A DNA stretch of 64,000 nucleotides from Lachnospiraceae bacterium (GTDB lineage: Bacteria; Bacillota; Clostridia; Lachnospirales; Lachnospiraceae): assembly GCA_024696005.1 (NCBI GenBank), contig JAILHF010000048.1, positions 1 through 64,000 of the forward strand, in the 5' to 3' direction. The first letter of the stretch is position 1. Each line of letters opens with the position of its first letter. This document shows positions 23,729 to 31,988 of the stretch, piece after piece. The translations under genes and the position numbers were made by a program. The notes below the pieces were generated by a model. It searched no databases. It saw only the letters and a list, made by a program, of their open reading frames with translations, and was not told where the DNA came from.

Positions 23729-25663
23729 TCAGTTCTCCCTTCTCGAGAGCTTTCCGGCCCGCTTGCAGCGGTACATCGCATCATCCGCCTTGCGGATCAG
23801 TTCTCTGGCCACCTCGCGGGATATGTTCTCCGAATTGGACTGCCCGAGCGAACAACGGATGCTGTAATCCTTGCCCATGCTGTGATTCAGCTGGATGATC
23901 TCCGCTTTCAGGGCCGCAAGGAGTCTCTCTCCCTCTGCCACATCCTTGAGGGTTCCGAATACCACAAATTCATCGCCGCCTACGCGGGAAACGCTGACAT
24001 CCGCATAGGTATCGCTGACATTCTTCAGAGCGTCGGCCACAAGCTTGAGGACCCTGTCGCCCTCGTCGTGGCCCCATTTGTCATTGATGTCCTTGAAGCT
24101 GTCCAGATCGAGATAGGTATAGCTCAGAACCCGGCCGCTTTCGGCCTTGGTCGTGCAGATCTCTTCGAGGCGCTGCATCAGGCCGCGGCGGTTGTCCAGA
24201 CCGGTCAGTTCGTCGTGCATCGACAGGTCATACAGCACGCGGTTGCTGCTCTCCAGCACGCGGGTGACGTACTCGGCCTGTTCCCGATCCCTCACGACCT
24301 TCAGGATCATCGAGATATTCCTGCAGAGCTGTGAGAACAGGAAAGGCTTCTGCACCTGTCCGATCCCGTCAAAAACACAATATCCGATCACTTCCTGCTG
24401 GAAATTCAGCGGGCAGAACAGCAGCATGTCACGGCTGCGCAGCAGACCCTCAAGGCCCGGCAGCAATTCCTCCCGCGAGAACATCGTTTCTTCAAAGCGT
24501 TCCTCGGGCGCACCGCTGGGCGAAAGTCTCGCCGATATCATCTCCTGGTCAAAGAGCGGCTCCCTGCGGCGGTAATCAAAACTCCGACGCCCCCCGGCAT
24601 CCTGCCTCTCCCAGAAAGAGGGATTGCAGCAGATCCAGCTGTCACTCTCCATGTACAGTGCCATCTTTTCAAACATCTGATAACGGTCTTCATCCATGAG
24701 CTTATGCCGCATGCGCGCCATGTCCCGCTCATGGTTTCCGTGAAGCGACATCAGGGAGTCGATCTCGAGAAGCTTCATCCCGGCATTGACATCACTGCGC
24801 CCGGCACAGCCGCAGCTCCCCTCGTAATCCGCCTTCATCTGGATGCGGATCTTTCTGGCTTCGTCCCTTCTTCCCCGGGACAGGGTATCGATCTGCTCGG
24901 CCGCCTCACGGCAGAGCTGCGTGATATCCGCCGGAACAGTCGTCAGTCTCGGCTCACTGTATTCCGCCAGCATGATCCCGTCCATGCCGGTCACGATCAC
25001 ATCTCCGGGAACGGAATAGCCCTTTTCCTGCAGGGCTCCGATGCAGCCGAGAGCCATGGCGTCATTCATGCAGATAAATGCCTCGGGAACATCCTTCTCC
25101 TCGATCATCCTGATGACCGCTTCACGGGCCGGCCAGTCCCAGAGCTCTCCGTAGCATATCCTGATATTCTCTTCGGGGATCGAATTCTCACCGCAGATCC
25201 TGTAGAAGGTCTTCTCCCTTTCCGCCGAGGCATCCTGGCCTTTCGCCCCCGCTATCATCGCTATTTTCCTGCACCCGTGATAAAGGATCACATGACGGAC
25301 CATCTCGGCAAAGGCCGAATCGTAATCAAAGCAGACGCTGGGAATCCCCGTGGTCTCATGATCAAGATCCATCACGGGAACGCCGGCCGCCTTTGCCTCC
25401 GAAATGATCCAGGCGGCTTCGTCGGGATCCAGGAACGATCCGGCCTGTATGATCAAACCGGCCAGCTTCTTATACGGGATCAGACGAAAAACGCTCTTTT
25501 CGCCGTAGTCATTCGTATCCCTGCCGGCCAGATCCGAAAGCGTACCAAAGACCAGCAGTTTCATCTGCCGCTCCTTCAGTTCAACCGTCAGTCTCCTGAT
25601 GATCTCACGGTTGCGGTCTCTTTGAGGCGCCGCCGATACCAACGCCACGATCCTGTGTTCCAT
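23729..25663 (-). CDS. LacI-type sensor domain fused to a GGDEF diguanylate cyclase
   Basis: This 644-aa cytoplasmic protein has a periplasmic-binding-protein (LacI/GalR C-terminal) fold at about 1-290 without a helix-turn-helix. A cysteine-containing linker (SCGCAGRSD) and an undefined middle region (about 300-470) lead to a C-terminal GGDEF domain with an intact RVGGDEF (GGDEF at 562-566). I see no RxxD inhibitory site at the usual place, and no EAL domain. It probably makes c-di-GMP in response to a small ligand, perhaps a sugar. The start at 25663 is chosen because GGAG lies 7 nt upstream and the promoter at 25703-25731 excludes the longer frame. Confidence 0.88.
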   Translation of the reverse strand: MEHRIVALVSAAPQRDRNREIIRRLTVELKERQMKLLVFGTLSDLAGRDTNDYGEKSVFRLIPYKKLAGLIIQAGSFLDPDEAAWIISEAKAAGVPVMDLDHETTGIPSVCFDYDSAFAEMVRHVILYHGCRKIAMIAGAKGQDASAEREKTFYRICGENSIPEENIRICYGELWDWPAREAVIRMIEEKDVPEAFICMNDAMALGCIGALQEKGYSVPGDVIVTGMDGIMLAEYSEPRLTTVPADITQLCREAAEQIDTLSRGRRDEARKIRIQMKADYEGSCGCAGRSDVNAGMKLLEIDSLMSLHGNHERDMARMRHKLMDEDRYQMFEKMALYMESDSWICCNPSFWERQDAGGRRSFDYRRREPLFDQEMISARLSPSGAPEERFEETMFSREELLPGLEGLLRSRDMLLFCPLNFQQEVIGYCVFDGIGQVQKPFLFSQLCRNISMILKVVRDREQAEYVTRVLESSNRVLYDLSMHDELTGLDNRRGLMQRLEEICTTKAESGRVLSYTYLDLDSFKDINDKWGHDEGDRVLKLVADALKNVSDTYADVSVSRVGGDEFVVFGTLKDVAEGERLLAALKAEIIQLNHSMGKDYSIRCSLGQSNSENISREVARELIRKADDAMYRCKRAGKLSRREN

Positions 25664-25702
25664 CTTTACTCTCCGTCTTTCCTTATTTCCAAAAGCGCTC
25701 AA

Positions 25703-25731
25703 ATCATATCATATTTTCCGTTTTATGTAAA
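25703..25731 (-). promoter_or_regulatory. Promoter of the GGDEF-to-DHHW operon
   Basis: The minus strand reads TTTACA (25726-25731), 17 nt, TATGAT (25703-25708). A second TATGAT overlaps at 25708-25713. It is the only clear promoter ahead of the six-gene operon. Confidence 0.7.
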
Positions 25732-25770
25732 TAAAAAATGCCGCATACACCCAAAAGGCATATGCGGCAT
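25732..25770 (-). terminator. Intrinsic terminator of the subtilase gene
   Basis: On the minus strand ATGCCGCATA (25761-25770) pairs with TATGCGGCAT (25738-25747), followed by six T. It lies 28 nt past the subtilase stop and abuts the next operon's promoter. Confidence 0.9.
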
Positions 25771-25798
25771 CCGTTTGCGTTTTAAGCTGCGATGCGGC

Positions 25799-28700
25799 TT
25801 ACTTTAAGGTAACGTTGAGGGTCACCTTCTTCTTGCTTCCGTCTGCGCAGGAGATCGTAACCTTTGCCTTTCCGCCCTTGCACTCGGGAGTCTGGGCGAT
25901 CAGGTCCACCTCATAGAGGAAATGACCGTTCTCGAGCTGGATGGGCTTGTTGGTCTCGGGATCTCTCAACACACCACCCGGAATGACACCCAGGATATCC
26001 GTGTTCGAGCAGCTGACATTTACGCAGATATCATTGGGAAGCCATGCATCCGTTTCGATCAGAACGGGGAAATACCCTATATCATCGGACTTGTCCACGT
26101 CGTTGATCCATTTGCTCTTATCCAGCGTAATGTTCTTGATGCTGACCAGCTCGCCCTTGTCCGTGATCGTCTTGGCCTGGAAAACCGTGGCGGCTTCCTG
26201 CACCAGGAAACCATGGCTGGCAACCAGCTTGGTCCCGTCCGTGGTGGCAGCCATGACATGAAGGTATGCATCCGGAGCAGGCTGGCCCTTCATGGCGTTC
26301 ATCCACTTCTTCTTGTCGACGGACACTTTACCCTTCTTGTCGATCTTGACGGCACCGCTTGCCTTGATCGCAGCCGTCAGATCCTCTTCCTGAGGGCTGA
26401 CCACGACATAATCCCACTCCAGCTTGGTGTTGCTGGGCTTTCCGTAGGTCGTGCCGAAAGCATAGTTGATCTTCTGGCTCTTTCCGATGCCCAGAAGGGT
26501 GGTGATGTTGCCAAGCTCATTGGCATCAACATTCAGGATCAGTTCGGAAACGGGAACGTTGACATTGACCTTGATCGTTACCTTCTTCTTGGAACCGTCG
26601 GTGGTCTTGCCGGTGATCGTAGCCTTGCCGGCCTTTCTGCCGACCACGAACACATCCGTGCCGTCCGAGGTCACACCTGCCACCTTGGAATTGGAGCTCG
26701 TCCACTCAACAAAAGGAGTGTTTGCCTTCAGGACCAGTTCGTTATCAACGCCTTCGATCGTGGGCACATCCACATTGAAGATCGTAGCACTGTTCTTGGA
26801 GAAACGGGCATCGCTGCTGGTCACTTCCAGTGCGCTCACCTTTGCGCTCACAACACTTACATACTTGACTCCGCTGGCACCGCTCTCGGTAGTAGCCGTG
26901 AGGGTGAAGGACTCGGCATCGGCAGCCACTTTCAGCTTGCCCTTGCTGTCAATGGTGACCTTATCGGTATCCACTGTCCAGGTGATCTGGTTGTCCTTGA
27001 TCTTCTTCGGAAGAACGCTGACGGAGTACTTTGCTTCACTGCCGGCAACGAGCACATCCGGGCCGCTGATGATGATCTCATCTGCCAGTGCGCTGACATT
27101 TACCTTTACGGCTGCACTCTTCATCGTGGTGCCGTATACTTCCAGCGTGATCGTTGCGCTGCCCACGCCCTTGGTAAAGATCGTGGCTACGCCATCCGCT
27201 TCCTCATATGCATCGGCGACGGAGCCGTCACTGGTAACCCATCTGTGCTCAACGGAAGAAAGGCTTACCTCCTTGCCGCCTACCGTAACATACGCTTTTA
27301 CCTGGGCCGTTACCTTGTTATCGGAAACGGTAGGATTGCTGCTGTAACCGAGGGAAAGGGTGGCCTGATCCAGGGATACGGATTCCACTTCCACCTTGCC
27401 GGCTTCCGCCTTTGCGATCGTCACTTCCTTGGTGACAACAGAGCTGACCTTGCCCTGGGAACTGATGACCAGTGCGTTGATCGTAACCTTCGACTCGGAA
27501 GGATAGGAAGTAAGATCGATATCATCCTCGTAAACGGTACCGTAGGTAACGGCTCCGGCCTTTACGGCAGGCTTTTTCCCGTCGAGGGTGTAAACGATCT
27601 TGGCATTGTCATCAACAGTCTTCGTGGTGATCGCCACAAATCCTTCGTTGTAGTCGCCGATCTCGGGCGTGACTTCGTTGTTGGCAAACATGGCACCCAC
27701 GTTCACGATCCCGGCACCGATCTGCTTGGAAGAACACTTGCCGGCATTCTTCTGCATCACGTCGCGCATCTCGTCCGGAGCGATCACACCCACTTTGCTC
27801 ATGTACAGAGCCGCAACGCCGGCAGCCACGGGAGTCGCCATGGAGGTACCGCTCATCAGGCCGTACTCTTCGCCTTCCTCATCATCAATGCTGAGAGGAT
27901 TGTAGCAGGACATGATGTCCGTTCCGGGAGCGGCAATGGCGCACCAGTCACCGAAATTGGAAAAGAAGGATCTTACCCCGCCGACATTTGTCGATGCAAC
28001 GGCGATCGCGCCGTCATAAGCTGCGGGATAGGACTTGGCGTTCGAGTTCTCGTTGCCCATTGCCACGAAAACACTGACACCCGCGTCATGTGCCGCCTTC
28101 ATCTTCTCGGCTGCCAAAGCACTGTAGCCGAAACCGCCGATGCTCATGTTGGCAACGGGGATCTTTTCATCGATGCAGATCTGCAGAGCACGGCATTCCT
28201 CCGCGGTCTCGCAGTAACAATCGTTATAATCATCACTCCACTTGAAGATGTCAAGGGAAACGATGTTTACATCAGGCGCAACACCGGCCACACCGATGCC
28301 GTTATCGGCCGAAGCGGCGATGATGCCGGCCACATGGGTTCCGTGGCTGCTGTAGTATACGGAAGGATCGATATCGTTGACCTTGATCTGCTGCACACGG
28401 CCTGCCAGATCGGGATGGTTCGGGTTGACACCGGTATCGATGACGGCAACCCTGATGGAAGGATCACCCATCGTGGAACGCCATGCTCTCCAGGTACCGA
28501 TCGCATCGTGCATCCACTGGTATTCTGCCACGCTGGGATCACGGAGGAATTCATCCGGATTCGTAAACAGAGGAAGGTTTTCGTAATCACCGGTCACCCA
28601 TTCCGTCCAGCCGTAGTTCACGCCTTCGTCCTTCTTTGCGGCTGCGCTGCCGCCGAGGGTGGGATTGAACTCCAAAGATGCGTCTCCGGATACGGGCTCC

Positions 28701-29173
28701 TCCAGATAGGTACGGTAGTTCGGCTCAACAACGGGCATTGCATACTCATAGCTCATTGCAACGCTCAGGGCATCCGCCACGCTGAGCTCCTCGGGAAGCT
28801 TAAGCTCTGCAACGCCGTTTGCGTAACACGTGAGCGTCGCATTATAGGCGTCCGCGATCAGCTGTGCCTCTTCCTCACTGTCTGCCAGGGTGATGACCTC
28901 GGCTGCGTTGTAATCCACTCCCTCGGTCATTCCGGCCAGCTCGGTCAGCACATCGTGATCCTTCAGCTCCTGCTTCATGTTCAGCTGTTCTTCGCTCAGA
29001 CGATATCCGGCAGGCATTCCGGCCAGACCGAAGGGAAGCACATCCCCTTCCTCAGCTACCGTCTTGATCTCGTCCTCTCCCTCCGCAAGGGCAACAAGCG
29101 TGCCCTGGGGCAAAACGGAAGAAAACGTGAGAACGGCTGTCATGAACATTGACAACACTTTTCTGCGTTTCAT
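25799..29173 (-). CDS. Large secreted subtilisin-like serine protease with Ig-like repeats
   Basis: This 1124-aa protein has a signal peptide (about 1-31, cut near LVALAEG), a propeptide-like region (about 45-155) and an S8 domain with catalytic Asp246 (VIDTGVN), His277 (SHGTHVAG) and Ser444 (SGTSMATP); Asn374 is the oxyanion residue. The C-terminal half (about 560-1124) is built of Val/Thr/Lys-rich Ig-like (Big2-type) modules with repeated SDG and GKATIT-like strands. No LPxTG motif or membrane helix is at the C-terminus, so it is released or held non-covalently. The start at 29173 has AAGGAGG upstream; the longer open frame runs back through tRNA-Val. Confidence 0.95.
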   Translation of the reverse strand: MKRRKVLSMFMTAVLTFSSVLPQGTLVALAEGEDEIKTVAEEGDVLPFGLAGMPAGYRLSEEQLNMKQELKDHDVLTELAGMTEGVDYNAAEVITLADSEEEAQLIADAYNATLTCYANGVAELKLPEELSVADALSVAMSYEYAMPVVEPNYRTYLEEPVSGDASLEFNPTLGGSAAAKKDEGVNYGWTEWVTGDYENLPLFTNPDEFLRDPSVAEYQWMHDAIGTWRAWRSTMGDPSIRVAVIDTGVNPNHPDLAGRVQQIKVNDIDPSVYYSSHGTHVAGIIAASADNGIGVAGVAPDVNIVSLDIFKWSDDYNDCYCETAEECRALQICIDEKIPVANMSIGGFGYSALAAEKMKAAHDAGVSVFVAMGNENSNAKSYPAAYDGAIAVASTNVGGVRSFFSNFGDWCAIAAPGTDIMSCYNPLSIDDEEGEEYGLMSGTSMATPVAAGVAALYMSKVGVIAPDEMRDVMQKNAGKCSSKQIGAGIVNVGAMFANNEVTPEIGDYNEGFVAITTKTVDDNAKIVYTLDGKKPAVKAGAVTYGTVYEDDIDLTSYPSESKVTINALVISSQGKVSSVVTKEVTIAKAEAGKVEVESVSLDQATLSLGYSSNPTVSDNKVTAQVKAYVTVGGKEVSLSSVEHRWVTSDGSVADAYEEADGVATIFTKGVGSATITLEVYGTTMKSAAVKVNVSALADEIIISGPDVLVAGSEAKYSVSVLPKKIKDNQITWTVDTDKVTIDSKGKLKVAADAESFTLTATTESGASGVKYVSVVSAKVSALEVTSSDARFSKNSATIFNVDVPTIEGVDNELVLKANTPFVEWTSSNSKVAGVTSDGTDVFVVGRKAGKATITGKTTDGSKKKVTIKVNVNVPVSELILNVDANELGNITTLLGIGKSQKINYAFGTTYGKPSNTKLEWDYVVVSPQEEDLTAAIKASGAVKIDKKGKVSVDKKKWMNAMKGQPAPDAYLHVMAATTDGTKLVASHGFLVQEAATVFQAKTITDKGELVSIKNITLDKSKWINDVDKSDDIGYFPVLIETDAWLPNDICVNVSCSNTDILGVIPGGVLRDPETNKPIQLENGHFLYEVDLIAQTPECKGGKAKVTISCADGSKKKVTLNVTLK

Positions 29174-29222
29174 AGTTTCCTCCTTGCTGGTTAAAATTTT
29201 TTTATAGATTTGCAACGAGTGT

Positions 29223-29251
29223 ATTATAACCAGTTCTCCGTAAAACCGCAA
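29223..29251 (-). promoter_or_regulatory. Promoter of the subtilase gene
   Basis: The minus strand has TTGCGG (29246-29251), 17 nt, TATAAT (29223-29228), about 50 nt upstream of the ATG. Confidence 0.6.
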
Positions 29252-29304
29252 GATACTGTTCATTGCGGGATGGCAAGCCTGCGTTGCTCCCCGGCAAAGC
29301 CAAC

Positions 29305-29331
29305 AAAAAAATGATGACCGGCGGTCATCAT
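29305..29331 (-). terminator. Intrinsic terminator of tRNA-Val
   Basis: On the minus strand ATGATGACC pairs with GGTCATCAT around a 3-nt loop, then a run of T follows. It lies 10 nt past the tRNA 3' end. Confidence 0.88.
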
Positions 29332-29340
29332 TTTCTGTCA

Positions 29341-29414
29341 TGGGACCAACAGGGTTCGAACCTGTGACCTCCCGCACGTCAAGCGGACGCTCATCCCAGC
29401 TGAGCTATGATCCC
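29341..29414 (-). tRNA. tRNA-Val (anticodon GAC)
   Basis: This 74-nt tRNA has acceptor arms GGGATCA/TGGTCCC with one G-U pair, D arm GCTCAGCTGGGATGAGC, anticodon loop TTGACGT and T arm CAGGTTCGAACCTG. The GAC anticodon reads GUY valine codons. It is a single-gene unit with its own promoter and terminator; CCA is not encoded. Confidence 0.95.
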
Positions 29415-29427
29415 GAAAACAAATGCT

Positions 29428-29456
29428 ATTCTATCCTATTTGCGGCGATTATGCAA
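29428..29456 (-). promoter_or_regulatory. Promoter of tRNA-Val
   Basis: The minus strand reads TTGCAT (29451-29456), 17 nt, TAGAAT (29428-29433), preceded by an A tract. The AATGCTTGCATAA block is shared with the S10 promoter. Confidence 0.75.
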
Positions 29457-29465
29457 GCATTTTTT

Positions 29466-31337
29466 TTAGCCCCATATCGCCGCATCGATGTTTTCGAGAT
29501 AGGCATCGATCACGATCTGCCTGTCAAACTCCTTTTCCATTTTCCTGCGTCCCGCAAGCCCCATCCCGCAGCGCTTTTCATTCGGCATCGCAAGGAACTG
29601 CTCGATCATGCGGCAGAGCTCGTCCACGTCCCCGCCGTGATAGATCAGGCCGCTCACGCCCTCGTCCACCGCTTCGCAGCATCCGTGGTTGTCGGTCGTA
29701 ATGATCGGCCGTCCGCTGGCGGCATTCTCCAAAAGGACATTGCTCATGCCTTCCCCGTAGGTGCTGGGATGGATGATGCAGTGTGCGCGTTCCACCCAGG
29801 GGCGCACATCTTTCTGGGATCCGCGGTAGAAGACGATCCCTTCTTCCTGAAGCTTTTGAAGCTCCTGCTCATAATGCATCTCGGTCGGCTCTATGAAGCC
29901 GAGCATGTTGAATTCCGTCTCCGGATAACGCTCCCGTATCCGGCGGGCCGCCTCAATGTAATCGTCCACGCCCTTGTCGTGAAGCACCCTTCCGATATAG
30001 TTAAAGATGACTTTTCCGCCCTGACGGCCGTCCCCGCCCTCCGGATAATCCTGAAGCGCAAAGCGTTCCAGCGCCACCCCGCTTCCGGGGATCAGGCGGT
30101 ATTTTCCCTTCACCATGCCGAGGCGCAGTGCCAGATGCATGTTGGCGGCATTCTGAAACATCATACAATATGCGCGGCGGTAGGCATAACGGAACAGGCT
30201 CATGATGATGAGCTTGCGCATGCCTGTCTCATTGACGACCGAGCCCAGTCCGGTCAGATTCCCGATCACGGGAATCCCCATCAGATGAGCCGCCATGCCC
30301 GCGTATACATTGGGCTTGGCCGTATAGGCCAACACAACGGCCGGCCGGTATTTCTTAAAGAGCAGGAAGTAATGGAGCAGGAGCTTCCCGTCTTTGATCA
30401 CGTTCGTGCCGCGCCGGTCGATATCGGGGTCATCATAAAGGAACTCTTTTCCCTTCCGCAGTCCCAGCTCCTCCAGCACTTCAAACTTCGGGCCGTCCGG
30501 GCAGGAGATCAGCATGCGGTATCCCGCATCCATGATCGCATTGACCAGTTCCAGGCGGAAGCAATACACATCATCGTCATTGTTCGTGAGCAAAGCCACC
30601 AGCGGCGCATCCGGCGAGGCGGCACGCTTTTCCTTCCGGTATCCCGCATCCTTTTTCCCGTACAGCTTCCGGTACTCAAACGGATATTCCTTCTGCCCGC
30701 TGCCGCTGCTTAAGATCGCATCGATCGTCCGAAAGATGATGCGGATGTCGTACAGCAGGGACCAGTGCTTCAGATAATAAAGATCCAGCGCCAGTTTGAC
30801 ATGAAGCAGCTTGTCCGTATAAGCTGCCTCCGCGTCTTCCCCCTGCAGGTAAGCATCACCGTGCGTATAGTTAAAGATGCTGCCCGGGCAGGCAAGCCCC
30901 GGAAGCACACGGAGCGTATCCATCTCTTCCTCCGTGTAATGCCCGCGCACGATATCAATGTCCTCGGGTCTGGGGCCCACCACGGACATCTCCCCTTTCA
31001 GGATGTTGATCAGCTGCGGGAGTTCGTCGATCTTGCTCTTTCGCAGGAATTCACCGAAGGGAAACACGCGGCTGTCGTTTGCCGCCGTGATGGAACCGTC
31101 CCGGTCCGCTCCCACCCGCATGGTGCGGAACTTGTAGATCGTGATGGGCTTTGCTCCCATCCCCATGCGCTTCGCCTCATAGAATACCGGTCCCGGGCTG
31201 GTCAGCAGGATGCCTGCTGCCGCGAACAGAAAAAGCGGGCTCAGAAACAGGAGTGCCAAAAGCGCCAGCACGCGGTCCGCCGCTGCCTTTATCGCTCCGG
31301 ATACCGGTTTTCCGTAGATCGGAAGCCTTTTCTTCAT
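29466..31337 (-). CDS. Fusion of an initiating sugar-1-phosphate transferase and a GT4 glycosyltransferase
   Basis: This 623-aa protein has two domains. Residues 1 to about 220 are a bacterial sugar transferase: one N-terminal helix (23-45), KFRTMRVGA (69-77), KSKIDELPQL (100-109) and SVVGPRPED (118-126), the signature of polyprenyl-phosphate hexose-1-phosphate transferases. Residues about 240-623 are a GT4-type glycosyltransferase with YIGRVLHDKGVDDYIEA and the PSTYGEGMSNVLLE donor-site motif. The first two steps of glycan assembly may thus be carried by one chain. The start at 31337 overlaps the deacetylase stop by 4 nt. Confidence 0.9.
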   Translation of the reverse strand: MKKRLPIYGKPVSGAIKAAADRVLALLALLFLSPLFLFAAAGILLTSPGPVFYEAKRMGMGAKPITIYKFRTMRVGADRDGSITAANDSRVFPFGEFLRKSKIDELPQLINILKGEMSVVGPRPEDIDIVRGHYTEEEMDTLRVLPGLACPGSIFNYTHGDAYLQGEDAEAAYTDKLLHVKLALDLYYLKHWSLLYDIRIIFRTIDAILSSGSGQKEYPFEYRKLYGKKDAGYRKEKRAASPDAPLVALLTNNDDDVYCFRLELVNAIMDAGYRMLISCPDGPKFEVLEELGLRKGKEFLYDDPDIDRRGTNVIKDGKLLLHYFLLFKKYRPAVVLAYTAKPNVYAGMAAHLMGIPVIGNLTGLGSVVNETGMRKLIIMSLFRYAYRRAYCMMFQNAANMHLALRLGMVKGKYRLIPGSGVALERFALQDYPEGGDGRQGGKVIFNYIGRVLHDKGVDDYIEAARRIRERYPETEFNMLGFIEPTEMHYEQELQKLQEEGIVFYRGSQKDVRPWVERAHCIIHPSTYGEGMSNVLLENAASGRPIITTDNHGCCEAVDEGVSGLIYHGGDVDELCRMIEQFLAMPNEKRCGMGLAGRRKMEKEFDRQIVIDAYLENIDAAIWG

Positions 31338-31987
31338 CGTTCGATCCTCCGTATGGTCATCAGGACTTCCGCCGCATCCATGCAGCACATGTTCCCCCAG
31401 AAATGCGCCTGATGGCGGAGCGAATCGGAGGAACGGGGGTGGGGATACTCCCGGATCTCGCTGTGGTAGCATTCAAAGGCCTCGATCTTTTGTTCCAGCA
31501 CCGCGGAGATGTCGATCCAGGTATCGGGGACAAAATTCCGGGGATAGCCCCACTCCGTGCTGGAAGCGGTATAGAAACAGTAAAAGTCGCGTATCCATTC
31601 GCTGGTGGGCCGAAACGCCACCTCGGCCGCTTCGAACAGGATACGGTGATCCCGGTTGATGTCGCAGCCGGACTGGCAATAGATGATATCGGGTTGAAAC
31701 TCCTCCGAGATCTCTTCCAGAGGGGTGATCAGCTCCGTCAGCGTATAAGTATCCAGCTTCTGATCCGGAAATTTCAGATGATAGACCTTGCTCACGCCAA
31801 GTTTTTCGGCAGCCTCCGAAATGGCCCGGCTCTGTCCCACGTCCTCACCGTAGCGCAGGGATTCGCCCTCGCACATGATCACGCTCCGGACCTCGTCACC
31901 GGCCTGCACGTGCTTTATCACGATCCCGCCGATCCCGAGAAGCTCGTCATCCGGATGTGCCGCCACTACCAATACTCTGTGCTTCAT
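31334..31987 (-). CDS. PIG-L/LmbE-family zinc deacetylase
   Basis: This 217-aa protein has the metal motif AHPDDE (10-15) at its N-terminus and the DINRDHR segment (about 106-112), which supplies the third zinc ligand. The family removes N-acetyl groups from amino sugars or their conjugates. It lies between a formyltransferase-like gene and an initiating glycosyltransferase, so deacetylation of a sugar intermediate is a reasonable inference. The start at 31987 follows GGAGGAG and lies 1 nt after the upstream stop. Confidence 0.88.
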   Translation of the reverse strand: MKHRVLVVAAHPDDELLGIGGIVIKHVQAGDEVRSVIMCEGESLRYGEDVGQSRAISEAAEKLGVSKVYHLKFPDQKLDTYTLTELITPLEEISEEFQPDIIYCQSGCDINRDHRILFEAAEVAFRPTSEWIRDFYCFYTASSTEWGYPRNFVPDTWIDISAVLEQKIEAFECYHSEIREYPHPRSSDSLRHQAHFWGNMCCMDAAEVLMTIRRIER

Positions 31988-31988
31988 C

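Noticed and set aside
29174-29377. N-terminal extension of the subtilase frame
   Set aside because: It would start inside tRNA-Val and cross a terminator and a promoter; the start at 29173 has AAGGAGG and a signal peptide.
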